From Eleusine coracana subsp. coracana (Eukaryota; Streptophyta; Magnoliopsida; Poales; Poaceae), in NCBI GenBank assembly GCA_032690845.1, contig CM064424.1, positions 40,437,511 through 40,501,510 on the forward strand: DNA of 64,000 bases. Reading direction: 5' to 3'. This document shows positions 53,470 through 64,000 of the stretch, one piece after another (the stretch's first letter is position 1; every line of letters starts with the position of its first letter). The notes under the pieces were generated by a model. The model was given only the letters and a program-made list of their open reading frames with translations. It was not told the origin of the DNA and searched no databases. Made by a program: the position numbers and the translations under genes.

Positions 53470-54709
53470 CACATCAACCTTATTTTACTATATTTAGTGA
53501 TTGTCTGTCTGTGAGGTTTAACAGAAATATCGAAGAATCACCTTGCAGCACTCGTATCTGATCAGTTCTTGTTGGGTTCCATGCAAAGAGACAAGACGAT
53601 GAAATTTACGCAACCGTTCAAACTTTAGTACTGTTGGGCGTGCCGGCGCGGCTTCCGAGAAAAAAGATGAGGGAAATCTCAATTCTCCAATACATGTGGT
53701 CACGCCTACATTTAGCACTGAGCTCCATCTCAGCAACCTCCGGCCTTGTGTCTGGGTCCCATGTAACCTGTGTTTGTAAAATACAGATGCAGATCAATGT
53801 GCTGAAAGCGAAGTTGAAGTACTTTGCTTCATTATAAGCTTACCTGTCTCTCAGTGATGACGTTAAACTCGTTGAAATACGCAATGTACCTTCTTTGAGC
53901 ATTTCCAACCACGTTGATACAATTCTTCCACAGGAACGCTACTGTCGGTAGGTCCTCTGTGTCATCTTCAGCTCCGGCACTATGTAAGAAAGTGTTAGAG
54001 AAGACAATATATTCAGAGACTCTAATTTGAAACGAGTCTATAATGAGTTATCGGAGACTCGTTTTTACCAGACGAGTCTCTCATATGTTTGTACTAATCT
54101 ACTAGCATCTCTGATGTCGGGTAATTGCAGACTCGGACGAACAAAACGAGTCTCCAATGACAGGTCTGAATTATCGGAGACTCTTCTTATGTAACCGAGT
54201 CTACGATTGAAACATATATTGCAGACTCGTTTTAAAAATCCGAGTCTGTGATTACGTGTATACACTTCACCCTGATGAGTTTTATCTTCTTTGAATAACA
54301 CTTGCTAATCTGTGTAGCCTATGAAAAACATAATCGCAACAGTCTTGTTTTGCAAAGCTGTGCATATTTTCTTTGCCTGTATTTGGTGCTGGGCCAAAAA
54401 AGAATTCTATGATGAAGCTCAAAAATCTGGTGTGTCTAGGATGGAACCCATGACGACCTCATTTACACAGATAGAAACCACCACTACAGCACTGTCTACT
54501 TACAGTTGTGATTATGAAAAGTTTTAGTTTAGTTTTCTTTTTCCTGAGCCCATATTGGGCCCGTAGTATTCCACGGCCCAGGACAGCGTGAAGACTAGTG
54601 TTCGGCCGTTCGGGGCAGCGTGAAGACTAGGGTTCCGCCTCCTCTGGCCGCCGTTTTCCCCCCTCTGCGCGCAGCCGTGGACGCCTCCTCTCCGCCTAGG
54701 CGCCCAGGC

Positions 54710-55280
54710 GTCAACGACCCGGCTGCCCCGGCGACGACGATGACGACCGGCTGCCCCGGCGACAACGACAATGACGCAGTGACAGCAACGAGAGTCCGGC
54801 TCCCTCGGCGATGGCGACAAAGGCCCGTCCACAGTGTCCATAGCGACGCAAATCTGGCTCCCCCGACGGCGACGACGGCGGCAAGAGCGACGAGGATATG
54901 GCTCTCGTGACTATGGTGACGAGGGCTCGGCTGCCGCGTGGACGGCAACGAGTGCCCGGCTTCCCAAGTGACAGCGACGAGAATCCGGCTCCCTCGGCGG
55001 CGACGGCGACGAAGGCCCGACCACAGCGACACAGAGCTAGCTCCCCCGACGACAGCGACAGCGACGAGGATCTGGCTCCCCTGACTGCGGCGACGAGTGC
55101 CCGGCTGTCGCGTGGATAGCAACGAGTGCTCGACTTCTCCAGCGATAGCAGCGAGAATCCGGCTCCATCGGCAACGGCGACGAAGGCCCTACCACAGCAT
55201 CGACAGCGACGAGTACGTGGCTCCCCCAACGATGGCAACGAGGATCCGACTCCCCGGCGGTTCTGATGCGACGATGACAC
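54710..55280. repeat. GC-rich tandem repeats (about 174-190 bp) within CACTA element 3
   Basis: Recurring GAATCCGGCTCC/GAGTCCGGCTCC at about 54793, 54981 and 55155, each followed by TCGGCG..GGCGACGAAGGCCC, with lesser GGCGACGACG microrepeats. About 3.3 imperfect units. The regular period keeps long spurious ORFs open on both strands. Possibly an amplified captured exon. Confidence 0.7.
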
Positions 55281-57340
55281 TATGGACCTGGCTGCCCCGG
55301 TAACGACAAGCAAGTGAGTCCTCATACCTCCTACCATAATGGATGAGTACTAGTTAATCCGTATTGAACATCCGACTGAAGAGTACCCATAGGTGTTGTT
55401 CACAATGATCGCAAGAGCACCTTATTTTTTTGTGGTCAAAATGAACACTGAATGCCACAGAAAAGAAGATAAAAGAATTGTAGAAAATATCAGATGATAT
55501 ATCTTAGTATTCAGGGTAACTTGAGCTGTAAATCGTAGTTATCAAGTATTTATACTATATCTAGGGGTGCTTGTTCCTACCTCTACCTTGATATTGGCAC
55601 CATTTGTAAGCTTTGGTAGCCACTGGCCACATGACCAACACGTCTGCTCAGCTGTTACAACTGAACTCATAGCACTCCTCGATAATACTAGTGTATCAAC
55701 TACAATATTATTTTAACATCCGGCCTCTCCATCTCTTTTTTGTCTTATATCCTTTCTTGGTTCCTTTTGCTTACTCATTTCTCTCAATGTTTTGCATGAT
55801 ATATAACATCACTTTACCACATCAGGTAGTACATCGATCCTCTGTGTGTGTTTGTGTTTTTTTCTTTTTGCTGTTGTCTTTATTTTCTCTCATATTCGTT
55901 ATGTTTCTGCACCAGATTGTAGTGAGCAAAATTAGTTTCAATATGTTATTTAATGTACGTCATAGCTTTGCCAAGCGATATCATCGCTCAAATCACATTT
56001 TTAATATGTGTGTATGAGAAACTACTGATTTATTGTTTTGATATGGATACAAATGCCTAAACAACTTGATAGTTCCATGCTGAATTCTCTTTTTGGGATC
56101 AATATTTAGCAGAAATACTTTTTGCATCACTTAACAGAGATTGCAAACAATGAATCTTTATTTAGGCATTCACCAACAAGTGGCTTATTTCCTTTTTTCG
56201 TTCACAAATAAAACTATTTCTGTAATATTATTTCCTTGTTGATTGCTTAGGGATAATTACTTTTGTGAATATCTCTTATTTAATTTTGTTGATCTGCCAC
56301 TAAACTACTTTTTTCATGTATCTACTGCAGTGCCATCAGCAACGTCCTAGCAACGAATGTGGATTCTACATAGCGCATCACACGTCTGTAGCACGTGGAT
56401 TCCTAGATATTGATGATTAAGGTAAACTTGTTATTAGATGTGATTCATAGTTGGGAAGTGACTGTTGATTTAATCACTGCAGTAGATTTAATCTTGTGCA
56501 TAAATACTTTGATGTGGGTTCTGCGTCATGTTTGCATTGATTGTGGTTACTTTTTGCAACCTGGTTGTGGTCATTTAGTAGCTTAACTTGATGTCTTAGC
56601 TAAATTCATGGGTAGTTGACTAAACTACACTATCAAAATTATTGCCCCTGAATATCATATTCTTTTTATGTCCTTCCTTCCTAATTTCTTTTTTGTTCCC
56701 ATTCTTCTTGTGAAGAGTTCTGCTTCTCCAAGGATGTAGTAAATACATTAAAACAGCTTGCATGAATAGAGATCAACACTTCGATCTGTGATTGTGTTAT
56801 GCATGCTTCAATACATGAGTAGTAGGCTAAGAACTGTGATTGTGTTCTGCATGCTTTACTACAGAGTAGTAGGCTAAGAACTGAGCTGTATGTTTGAACC
56901 TATAATTTGACTTGATGAATGTATTGACTTTTTGTTGTATTTTCTAACAACCACATAGGAATTTGAAGTGACGACTAACCTGCTTGGTGAAGATGAGTTG
57001 AGCAACATTCAAGAGAGGATAGCCCCATTGATACTATACCAGGTGATTGATAAGAAAGGGGAGTTTCATTGTCATGATCCAAGAATGATGACATGATGGT
57101 AGTTTGTTATGTGTAATGTTATGTAAATAAGTATATGTTATTTTGCTTCCTGTGGTGTAATTGTGAAGTGATGGCAGCTAGCAAAGATTCGAACATGTTA
57201 TGTTTATGTTCCTTCCTGAATGTTTATGTCTTTGAACCAATTATGTTTGTTATGTACACTTGAAACCTAATGTTTTTGTTGAAGATGTGTTTGGACCAGG
57301 AGGTTGAAATGTCTATTGTGATGCTTTTGCTCTGTGATGT
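55281..57340. other. AT-rich interior of CACTA element 3
   Basis: About 2 kb with no ORF over 110 codons and no recognised domain. A direct repeat of about 60 bp is visible at 56775-56835 and 56836-56890 (GAACTGTGATTGTGTT.TGCATGCTT twice). It may be an intron-rich remnant of captured host sequence, but nothing identifies it. Confidence 0.45.
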
Positions 57341-58789
57341 GTGATGTGTTTGGTCGTTGAGGTTGAAATGTATATGTATTGAATATAATGGGCAACACCT
57401 ATATTTTTTTTTATTTTTGAGATTATCATTGCAGACTCTAGTTGACAAAACAAGTCTCTATTTATTGGAGACTTGTTTTGATGAAAATGAGTCTCTGATG
57501 TGGGAGTCATTGCAGACTCGAGAATCCGAGTCTCCAATAACTTCACATCACAGACGCAAATTTAGAGACGTAAAAAAATAGAGTCTCTGATATTGCTTGA
57601 GTAGAGTCTCCAAGTATGTTTTCTTACATAGTGCGGTTCCAGTCCTACAATAAACAAAATAGATATGTTTGTACTTAATGGCTTACATGAAGAGATAAAA
57701 TTTGCTAAAAGAACTTAATGCATATATGCTTACTAACCTCTAGTGGTCCACGCTCAGGCCTGCTGCAGTAGCCAAGCCTAGCCCCCCAGATTTGAACTTT
57801 CTCCGGTCCTCATGCACGCGTTACAAAGTTGACGGTACAACCATGTCAGAACTGCAGAACCCCAACTATATGTGGCAATCTCCGCCCATGGCTTCCTAAG
57901 GATAGGCATCACTATCCCAGAAATAGTGACATCGCTGTCATCCGGGAACATGTACCCTCCCATCATGTGCCACAACCACGCACGTGCAAATCTACACAAA
58001 GCAACAAGTTTGGAACATTATTGGTAATCGTAGAGCAACATAAAACAATACTCGTGATAATGGCTTAAACCATTACTTCTCAACAACATCGTCCGGTGCA
58101 TTCGCAGGCAAAGTGCTGAAGTTGGATACTAGCCACTTCGAACTGACTCCGGTTGGCTTATTATCTTTCTGATCCGTCGTAGGCTCAGGAGGCCTCAAAC
58201 CAAGGCAAGCCTCGACCATGTCCCTCCACCCTTCTAGCTGCACCATACCTGTCACTGCTGCTCCATCAATGGGCAATGCAAATTGCATTGCCACATCCTC
58301 AAGTGTGACAGTCAACTCGCCGCACGGTAGGTGGAACGTGTGCATCTCCGGGCGCCAGCGATCAACCAGCGCTGTAAGTGCCGCAACGTCAATTGCCGGT
58401 AGGCCTACGTCCACCACCCTAGCCAGGGGCAAGAAACCCGCCTGGCGTAGGTAAGGAACATACCTCTCGTCCAGCTTCATCGGGTGGTGCACGCGAGTTC
58501 TCAAAGGTTTCAACAGCTACAACATAAAAGCTTCGCTAAAATAACTTGCATTCAAAAGAGGTGGAACAACAATTACTAAAAAAATGTACATACCTGTCCC
58601 TCATCAACTATGAAGTGGGCTCTGTGATGGTTGTCGTACTACGTGTCAAGGAGCGGGAAGCGCGGGTGGGGCGCCATTTGCCTGTAAAAAAATTTCATCA
58701 CAATTAGAACTCATATAATCGAAATCTATAAAGTACAAATATACGAAAAGCAATAATACAGTACTAGTGCAGCAAGTAACTAATATAAG

Positions 58790-61762
58790 ATAAACCTGTG
58801 AACTAGAGGATGTGGGTGCTTTTGCACGGCTACGGCCTCGCCGACTGTTACCGTTGCCTTGGCTTATTTTTTGGACCAAGCTTGTGTCGCTCCATTCGGT
58901 GTCTTTCTTTGTAGCAAATTGAGCAACATGGTTTAATTGGATCCTCGTTGAAGTCTCCAGCACCATACATGTCAGTGTTGTATCCCTTCTGTATGTCATC
59001 GAGCTCATTCCTAAAATGCTTCCTCTTACGCCGCCCCTTACTATCCTTCAATAGTAAGACATCCAGAACATAGTGTAGGCCATTGTGTTTTATCAAGACA
59101 AGACTCAAATGTTGGTTCCCAAGTCTTAAGCACGCATACCTTTTTATAAAACAGGTTTACATATTTATCAAACTCACTGTTCACTCCCCGCACACGACAT
59201 GCAGTAATTACATGCGAGCACGGGGCATGCAATAGTTGTGGAGTAATACAAGTGCATGTTACCGTGTTTGCAATTTTAACTCTGTACTCTCTACCACCAG
59301 ACCTCTCACCACCAATTCCGGTATGAGTAACTGACCGGACCTCGTACATGTACAAGCGAGGATCAAATAAACAAGCATCTTGGTTAATACAAATCTTTCC
59401 TTGCTCATAGAGGTGCTTTGCCATGCCTTTCCCCAAATTTCACCACCGTTGACACTAAGCCTTGCCTTCGTCCAACAGTCCACAAAGTAGTAGTTGCACT
59501 TTTTGAAGGTGAAATGAATTATGGTAGTTATTGGCATTGCTCGGACTCCTTTTAGAACATTATTGAACATCTCCGAAATGTTTGTAGTCATAGTCCCAAA
59601 TCGGAATCCTCCTTCATTAAATGCGAGGGCCCACTTACTCTTGTCAATCAGTTGTGCCTGAAGCCACTCCTTTGCATTTTCATTTAGAATCTTATGAAGG
59701 TCCTGCAAGCATTGGTCAAATTTGGACACCTCCATGGCCATGCAAAGTCGCTTCAGACCCTTGATAACATCCTTACTCTTGTGACGCCTCCATATGTTAG
59801 CTGCGAAGTGATGCATGCACCACTGATGGACTAACGAAGGGTATCCATCTAATTCTTCTCTGCCCGCATTGAGAAGGCCTTGATGCCTATCAGAAATCAT
59901 GCAAACCTGTCTACCCGCATTGACGACATGCTTACGCACATTGGATATGAACCATGACCAACTGTTATTGTTTTCACCCTCCGTGACAGCAAACGCAATA
60001 GGAATTAATTGATCCTCAGCGTCAATGGCAACGGCAACCATTAATGTTCCTTTGTATTTCCTAGTCAGAAAAGTGGCATCAACACACATTACAGGCCTGC
60101 AATGCTTGAAAGCCTCCACACATTGAGGAAAACACCAAAAAACATGATACAAGACAGGATAAGTAACACCTGTTGGCTCCATTGCTGACTTTCCACCAGT
60201 ATCAATGAAATACTTTGTCCCAGGATTGATGTGTGCAATTGCGCTCAACAACTTGGGAACATTATTGTATGACTCCTTCCAATCCCCCACAAATGCGCCA
60301 TGGCAAATTGCTTTGCCCTCCAAACCTTTCCATATTTGACTCGATAACTAGTGAAACCATGTATAGACTCGATGAGAGTAGGAACGATAATGGTGGCATC
60401 AGCCCAAACCATGGGAGCTATGCACAGGCCTAGATATCTTGCATTGCATTGAGAGTGAACTTGATGAATGTCTTGTGCCACATGTATGTGGTTGATTAAC
60501 ATTAGTTACTTTCCAGCGAATACCGTCCCTCTTAATTAGACAAGCCCAAACGCCCGAACAACATGTAGCACGCTGGCATCTGATTGCATACCTCTCTTTC
60601 TTATTAGAGTTCATCACGTAGTATGTCCTATGATGCCGCACCGCATAATCCTCAAAGAAATGTTTTAATTCGTTCATTGAATCAAATATCATGCCCTTCT
60701 TTATGATATAGTTCTCACTATTTGCGGGGCCATCGTTAAGCATAAAACCATTATCTCTAACGGCTCTACGGATACGACTAACATCCATTTGATGCGGAGC
60801 CATAGGTAACTTGACATTCATAGCACGTAATGAACATAACTCCTCCTTCATGTATATTACATTCTATTTAACCTCATGAGCCCCACTAGATTCTGCCCGG
60901 CGTCTTTCTGCACTAAAATTAATTGTAACTTGACGTTCATAGCACGCAATGAACATAACTCCTCCTTCATGTATATTACATTCTAGTTAACCTCATGAGC
61001 CCCACTAGATTCTGCCCGGTGTCTTTCTGCACTAAAATCAATTGTCGACCCATCATGAGGATGAGCATTATGAGCAGCACGACCATTTTCATCATTACCA
61101 TGGCCAGTGTCAGGGGGGGGAGAGTCACCTTGACCTACATTTGCTTCACCATTACCTTCACTGTCATTACCAGCACAAGGAGTATAAGCTTCACTATTAC
61201 CTTCACTATCATCATCATCGCTATCTGACAAAGCCCCAAGCACGGTTCATACATTTGTTTCCTCTTGTTGTTCTCTATCCCTTTCATCAAAGGTGTTCTC
61301 ATCAAAATTATTCGTGACAATAGCCAAATCATAACAAAGTGAACGACCGTCATGGTGAGGATCAACGGGTTCTTGAGTCAATGTCTCGATAGCCTCCTCC
61401 GCATACATGACTCAGTGTGGGGGAGTCCTTTCCCCACCATATGTGTTGAAGCCATCATTGACCAGGTCTATAACTACTTCTGCACATCGAACTTGTGCAC
61501 CGGCTATGCAATCCTTATAAAGCCTCCAATCCTCCTCCGATCCGAAAGCCATAACATCATAATGCGCTCTACCACCACCTCCAGCATCAAAGCGTCCACG
61601 TAAACAAACTCTACATCCACCATCAATGATTAATCGAGCTCTTGCATCTACTTCGCTAAACATTGGAAGTCGGACAAATGTGGTGACTTCTTCACTCATA
61701 TTAAGCAATTCGCTGTTCTTATCAATTGTGCCATTGTAAAACATGCAAACAATGCGATCCAT
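58790..61762 (-). pseudogene. MULE (MuDR-type) transposase, degraded
   Basis: From 61762: N-terminal region to 61412, two in-frame TGA codons (near 61410 and 61250), an acidic linker (SDSDDDDSEGNSEA), a duplicated segment (60808-61045), the MuDR DNA-binding zinc domain (MIFDSMNELKHFFEDYAVRH, YAIRCQRATCCSGVWACLIK), the catalytic MULE domain (CRPVMCVDATFL first Asp; VCMISDRHQGLLNAG second Asp; HQWCMHHFAANIW; TTNISEMFNNVLKG), the SWIM zinc finger (CTCITPQLLHAPCSHVITAC near 59200) and a C-terminal zinc knuckle (CCSICYKERHRMERHKLGP). Frameshifts at about 60330 and 59400. About 900 codons originally. It would cut and paste the element DNA; this copy cannot. Confidence 0.9.
60808..61045. repeat. 119-bp tandem duplication inside the MULE transposase
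   Basis: AACTTGACATTCATAGCACG at 60808 recurs as AACTTGACGTTCATAGCACG at 60927, and the two units end in CACTAAAATTAATTGT and CACTAAAATCAATTGT. About seven differences in 119 bp. It duplicates the start of the DNA-binding segment (MKEELCSLRAMNVK) and inserts stops. Confidence 0.92.
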
Positions 61763-62600
61763 CTACATTTGTATATAACATACACAGTTATTTTGAAATA
61801 ATAAACCTCAAGTCTAACCCTAGTTATATTACAGTATAGTTACATGCAATTAACCTACACGTCGATCATACATCAGTGTTAATCTAACTACTGATATAAA
61901 ACTGGCAAGCATAATCGATTCATGCAAAATAAAAAATTTTCTAACCCTAGATAGCCACTATGCTACCCTAACTCAAATCCATCAAAAGCAGCAATGATAT
62001 TCAAATCTACCTGGATGGAGTGGATGAGAGGACTCATGACAGCTCGGATGCCGAGTCTCGTCGGCAATGGTGGCCTCACCGGGCCGGGGCAGGACGAGCG
62101 ATGGAGGTGGCGATCGGGGGTGGTGGAAGGAGAAGACTCGGGTGGAAAAGAAAGAAAGGAGGAAGAGGAAGAAGAGGGCGCGGGCAGCACTAGATCCAAT
62201 CGAGCCGTGCCAAGCCGATGAGTGCGGCCCATACTAGTGGCATGCCAAAGCCTTTGGCGCGACGGATCCTATGACGTGGACAACCACCGTTGACATGGTA
62301 CGCCCCAGCCGACGTGGCATCTTGTCACGCCATTCAATCCGGCGTGGCTTGTTTCTTTGCTGCGCCTTTCCGTTTGGTGCGGCTAAAACGTCTAGAGGAT
62401 GGAATATTAGTTGTGGGCAGTTTATTATTAAAATATTAGATAAAAAATGTTTATTTTTTAAAAAAATCGGCTTCAGACTGTGACATGCCGGACTTTCATG
62501 ACAAAATGGACAAACACAAACTGTAAAAACAATCTATAGGTCACGGTCAACCTTTGCTTTTCGCCAAAGGCACAGTGACCCAAGACCTCACAGTCCACAA
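61763..62600 (-). other. Upstream flank of the MULE transposase
   Basis: No supported gene. 62030-62240 is purine-rich and GC-rich (GAGGAAGAGGAAGAAGAGGG), as a plant promoter/5' leader on the minus strand would be pyrimidine-rich. The transposase promoter and one MULE terminal repeat should lie here, but I could not identify an inverted match near 53480-53620. Confidence 0.4.
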
Positions 62601-63600
62601 CTCAAGATCAGAATCTGTTACTAGGTTGGCCGAGATCAAGCAAAGAGCTAAATTCATGGAACTTGACATCTCTAAATCCTGGCTGGCTATGTTTGAGAAG
62701 TGATCACAACGACACTAAAACAAAAACTAAACCCTTGCAACAAACCCAGTTCATTTTAGATGTCATGGAGTAAGTTGACAAGGAGGACACCATGGAGCGA
62801 GGATGCAGGGTGAGCATCGATCAGGTGGACTGGATTGACAAGTGACAGCAGCAATTAGTGGCTCAGATGGAGCTCATAGCGAATACAAAACCGTGAAGAT
62901 AAGAGTTGAAAATTGTAAAATAGACTCCCTTTGCGTTTGACTTCAGATGAGCCTCTCCTACGTTATCCATAATGTGGAAGTATCGACTGATTTATAAACA
63001 GTAGATTTCTTCTATTTATATTTTTTTCAACACTTTTGGAGAATTTTTATTCATCCAAACAAAAGATCAGTACGGGTACAAAGTACACATGTCGACTTGG
63101 CTTACCAAGCACTAGGTAGGATATAAGAAGCGACATAGTCAACCTGTCATTCTACATTTATTCAGATATTAGACGACATGATTTTCCACCGATGATATCC
63201 TGACTCCCTCGTATATGCACCAACATGGATGTACTTTTCTACTTCGACAACAATTTAAAAATAGATGGAGTAAAGATTCTCTAGTTTAAAAAATACTACA
63301 TATATTTTATAAGTACATCACAACTTTGTTTACACAACATTTGCACACAAATAGCCTCAAAGTAGTAAGCAGGGGAAGAAACGAAGAGCAAAGATGTAAC
63401 ACAAATGCCCAATACAATATATGGGACGTCCACTGTTATGGACCAAAGGACCCAGCCCGGCAAGCTATCAAATGGGCCAAAAGGGGGCCCACAGGGTTCA
63501 TGAGCATGAACAGTGCCATGTTGTTTGTGTAGCACCCGTCCCCACCTATGTTTCTTTGCTATTAAATAATTTAGATATTTTCCATAAATGATTATAATAG
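62601..63600. other. Unassigned AT-rich sequence
   Basis: No ORF or domain I can support. TTTTATTCATCCAAACAAAAGATC near 63046 and following sequence look like a retroelement or gene 3' flank, but there is no second copy in the window. Confidence 0.35.
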
Positions 63601-63628
63601 GTTCTTTAGCAGCCAAGATAGCCCCCTC

Positions 63629-63636
63629 TATATAAT
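63629..63636 (+). promoter_or_regulatory. TATA-like box near the right edge
   Basis: TATATAAT in CCCTCTATATAATGAGAGGA, followed by GATTGTAATCA and, about 60 bp on, a C/G-rich leader-like segment (63700-63800). This layout is common in copia-type LTRs, so it may be an LTR promoter. Confidence 0.4.
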
Positions 63637-63794
63637 GAGAGGATTGTAATCAAATTAAGGCGAAAAAGGAATTAGGGTTTAATCCCTTTTATCTCTCAGC
63701 TCTAGAGAGCGCCGCCGCCTCTCTCCCTGCGCTGCCCTCTCCCTGTGCCACCATAGCAGCCGCCGCCACCTCCATAACCGGCCTAGGGCAGCAG

Positions 63795-63912
63795 CCCTAG
63801 GCTTACACATAACATCCACCAAGAACAGATGAACATTGTAAAAAGAACACTCTGCCCTAGGCTTACACATAACATCCACCAAGAACAGATGAACATTGTA
63901 AAAAGAACACTC
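63795..63912. repeat. Perfect 60-bp-period tandem duplication
   Basis: CCCTAGGCTTACACATAACA and the following bases through AAAAAGAACACTC are identical in 63795-63852 and 63855-63912, separated by TG. A perfect match over 58 bp indicates a recent duplication (or an assembly artefact). Confidence 0.95.
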
Positions 63913-64000
63913 CAAAGTTTTTAACACATTCCGGGGTTACCACATGGGCCCCCTTAAATGCTATGAGCATTTGACTTGAAGTAGGTGATAGAAACATGGA

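Larger units (their letters stand above)
53978..57633. mobile_element. Non-autonomous CACTA element 3 inside PMD exon 4 (3.66 kb)
   Basis: Ends CACTATGTAAGAAA and TTTTCTTACATAGTG, 3-bp duplication CGG (53975-53977, 57634-57636). Subterminal repeats of GAGACTCGTTTT / AAAACGAGTCTC type occur at 54020-54250 and 57420-57610, a different motif from the intron CACTA elements. The inside holds a GC-rich tandem repeat block (54700-55280) and AT-rich transcript-like sequence, but no transposase. Excising it rejoins the PMD exon exactly. Confidence 0.92.
53618..58674 (-). pseudogene. Plant mobile domain (PMD, MAIN-like) gene, five exons, split by a CACTA element
   Basis: Exon 1 ~58674-58594 (MAPHPRFPLLDT, one TAG, then AHFIVDEGQ), exon 2 58516-58077 (YLRQAGFLPLARVVDVGLPA, WRPEMHTFHLPCGELTVTLE, DVAMQFALPIDG), exon 3 57991-57738 (FARAWLWHMMGGYMFPDDSD, YSWGSAVLTWLYRQLCNA), exon 4 57644-57634 plus 53977-53844 (AEDDTEDLPTVAFLWKNCIN, RRYIAYFNEFNVITERQ), exon 5 53767-53618 (VTWDPDTRPEVAEMEL). 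GT-AG sites are present at each boundary. This is the complete PMD fold order of aminotransferase-like/MAIN proteins, whose host versions act in gene silencing and genome stability. Stops in exons 1 and 3 and the CACTA insertion disable it. Confidence 0.85.
53618..61762 (-). mobile_element. Mutator-like element coding region: MULE transposase plus plant mobile domain gene
   Basis: Transposase (61762-~58790) and PMD gene (58674-53618) lie consecutively on the minus strand with a spacing of about 120 bp. PMD proteins associated with Mutator transposases are known in plants. Terminal inverted repeats and 9-bp target duplications could not be identified, so the limits are those of the coding region. 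A CACTA element (53978-57633) inserted later. Both genes are degraded. Confidence 0.8.

Noticed and set aside
54595..55337. Long minus-strand ORFs (175 and 208 codons)
   Set aside because: They are held open by the repeat periodicity in CACTA element 3. The translation is a Ser/Arg/Ala-rich repeat, with equally long ORFs on the other strand.
61227..61365. Methionine- and valine-rich minus-strand ORF that could pass for a membrane peptide
   Set aside because: Shadow frame of the acidic linker of the MULE transposase.
62601..62960. Possible gag-like fragment (ELDISKSWLAMFEK)
   Set aside because: Too short and stop-riddled to assign to any retrotransposon family.

Overview
This window looks like repeat-rich nuclear DNA of a flowering plant, almost certainly a grass. 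It has nested Ty3/gypsy and Ty1/copia LTR retrotransposons, CACTA elements with the subterminal motif CTTTGCCGAGTGT, a Mutator-like element carrying a plant mobile domain gene, and a cytochrome P450 closest to the grass CYP71E group. I see no intact host gene: the P450 and every transposon coding region carry stops, frameshifts or truncations. All identifications come from motifs read directly; no database search was run. I use working names for the elements.

Layout. RE-A (1-6375): minus-strand gypsy element running off the left edge, with accessory ORFs, leader, tRNA-iMet-type primer binding site (PBS) and a 3.87 kb 5' LTR. RE-C (6376-~6788): scrap of a copia-type 5' LTR with its PBS. RE-B (~6789-~15630): minus-strand Tat-lineage gypsy element with gag, protease, RT, two RNase H regions, integrase, an opposite-strand spliced ORF and a 5' LTR, but no 3' LTR. 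RE-D (~15632-35745): plus-strand Tat element represented by integrase, 110-bp tandem repeats, an antisense ORF and its 3' LTR. RE-E (19161-32028), same family as RE-A, sits inside RE-D's antisense ORF with a perfect 5-bp target duplication (AGAAC). RE-F (35746-37798 and 45124-~45146): minus-strand copia gag, leader and LTR. RE-G (37799-45118): complete copia element with target duplication AAGAT, inserted in RE-F's LTR.

Right part. A CACTA-like end at 46039 truncates a minus-strand CYP71E-like P450 pseudogene (46040-53385, three exons). Its first intron holds two non-autonomous CACTA elements (duplications CAT and ATA). About 230 bp upstream of its start codon ends a Mutator-like region (53618-61762): a degraded transposase followed by a five-exon plant mobile domain (PMD) gene. 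PMD exon 4 is split by a third CACTA element (53978-57633, duplication CGG). The last 1.7 kb holds no recognisable gene, a promoter-like GC-rich segment and a perfect 60-bp tandem duplication.

History and function. The inferred insertion order is P450 locus, CACTA-like end, RE-F, RE-D, RE-E, with RE-G separately in RE-F. The junction between RE-C and RE-B and the loss of RE-D's 5' half point to later deletions. The most distinctive biology is the RE-A/RE-E family, which has two apparently paralogous coiled-coil accessory ORFs upstream of gag, and the antisense ORF of RE-B, which still reads through canonical splice sites.
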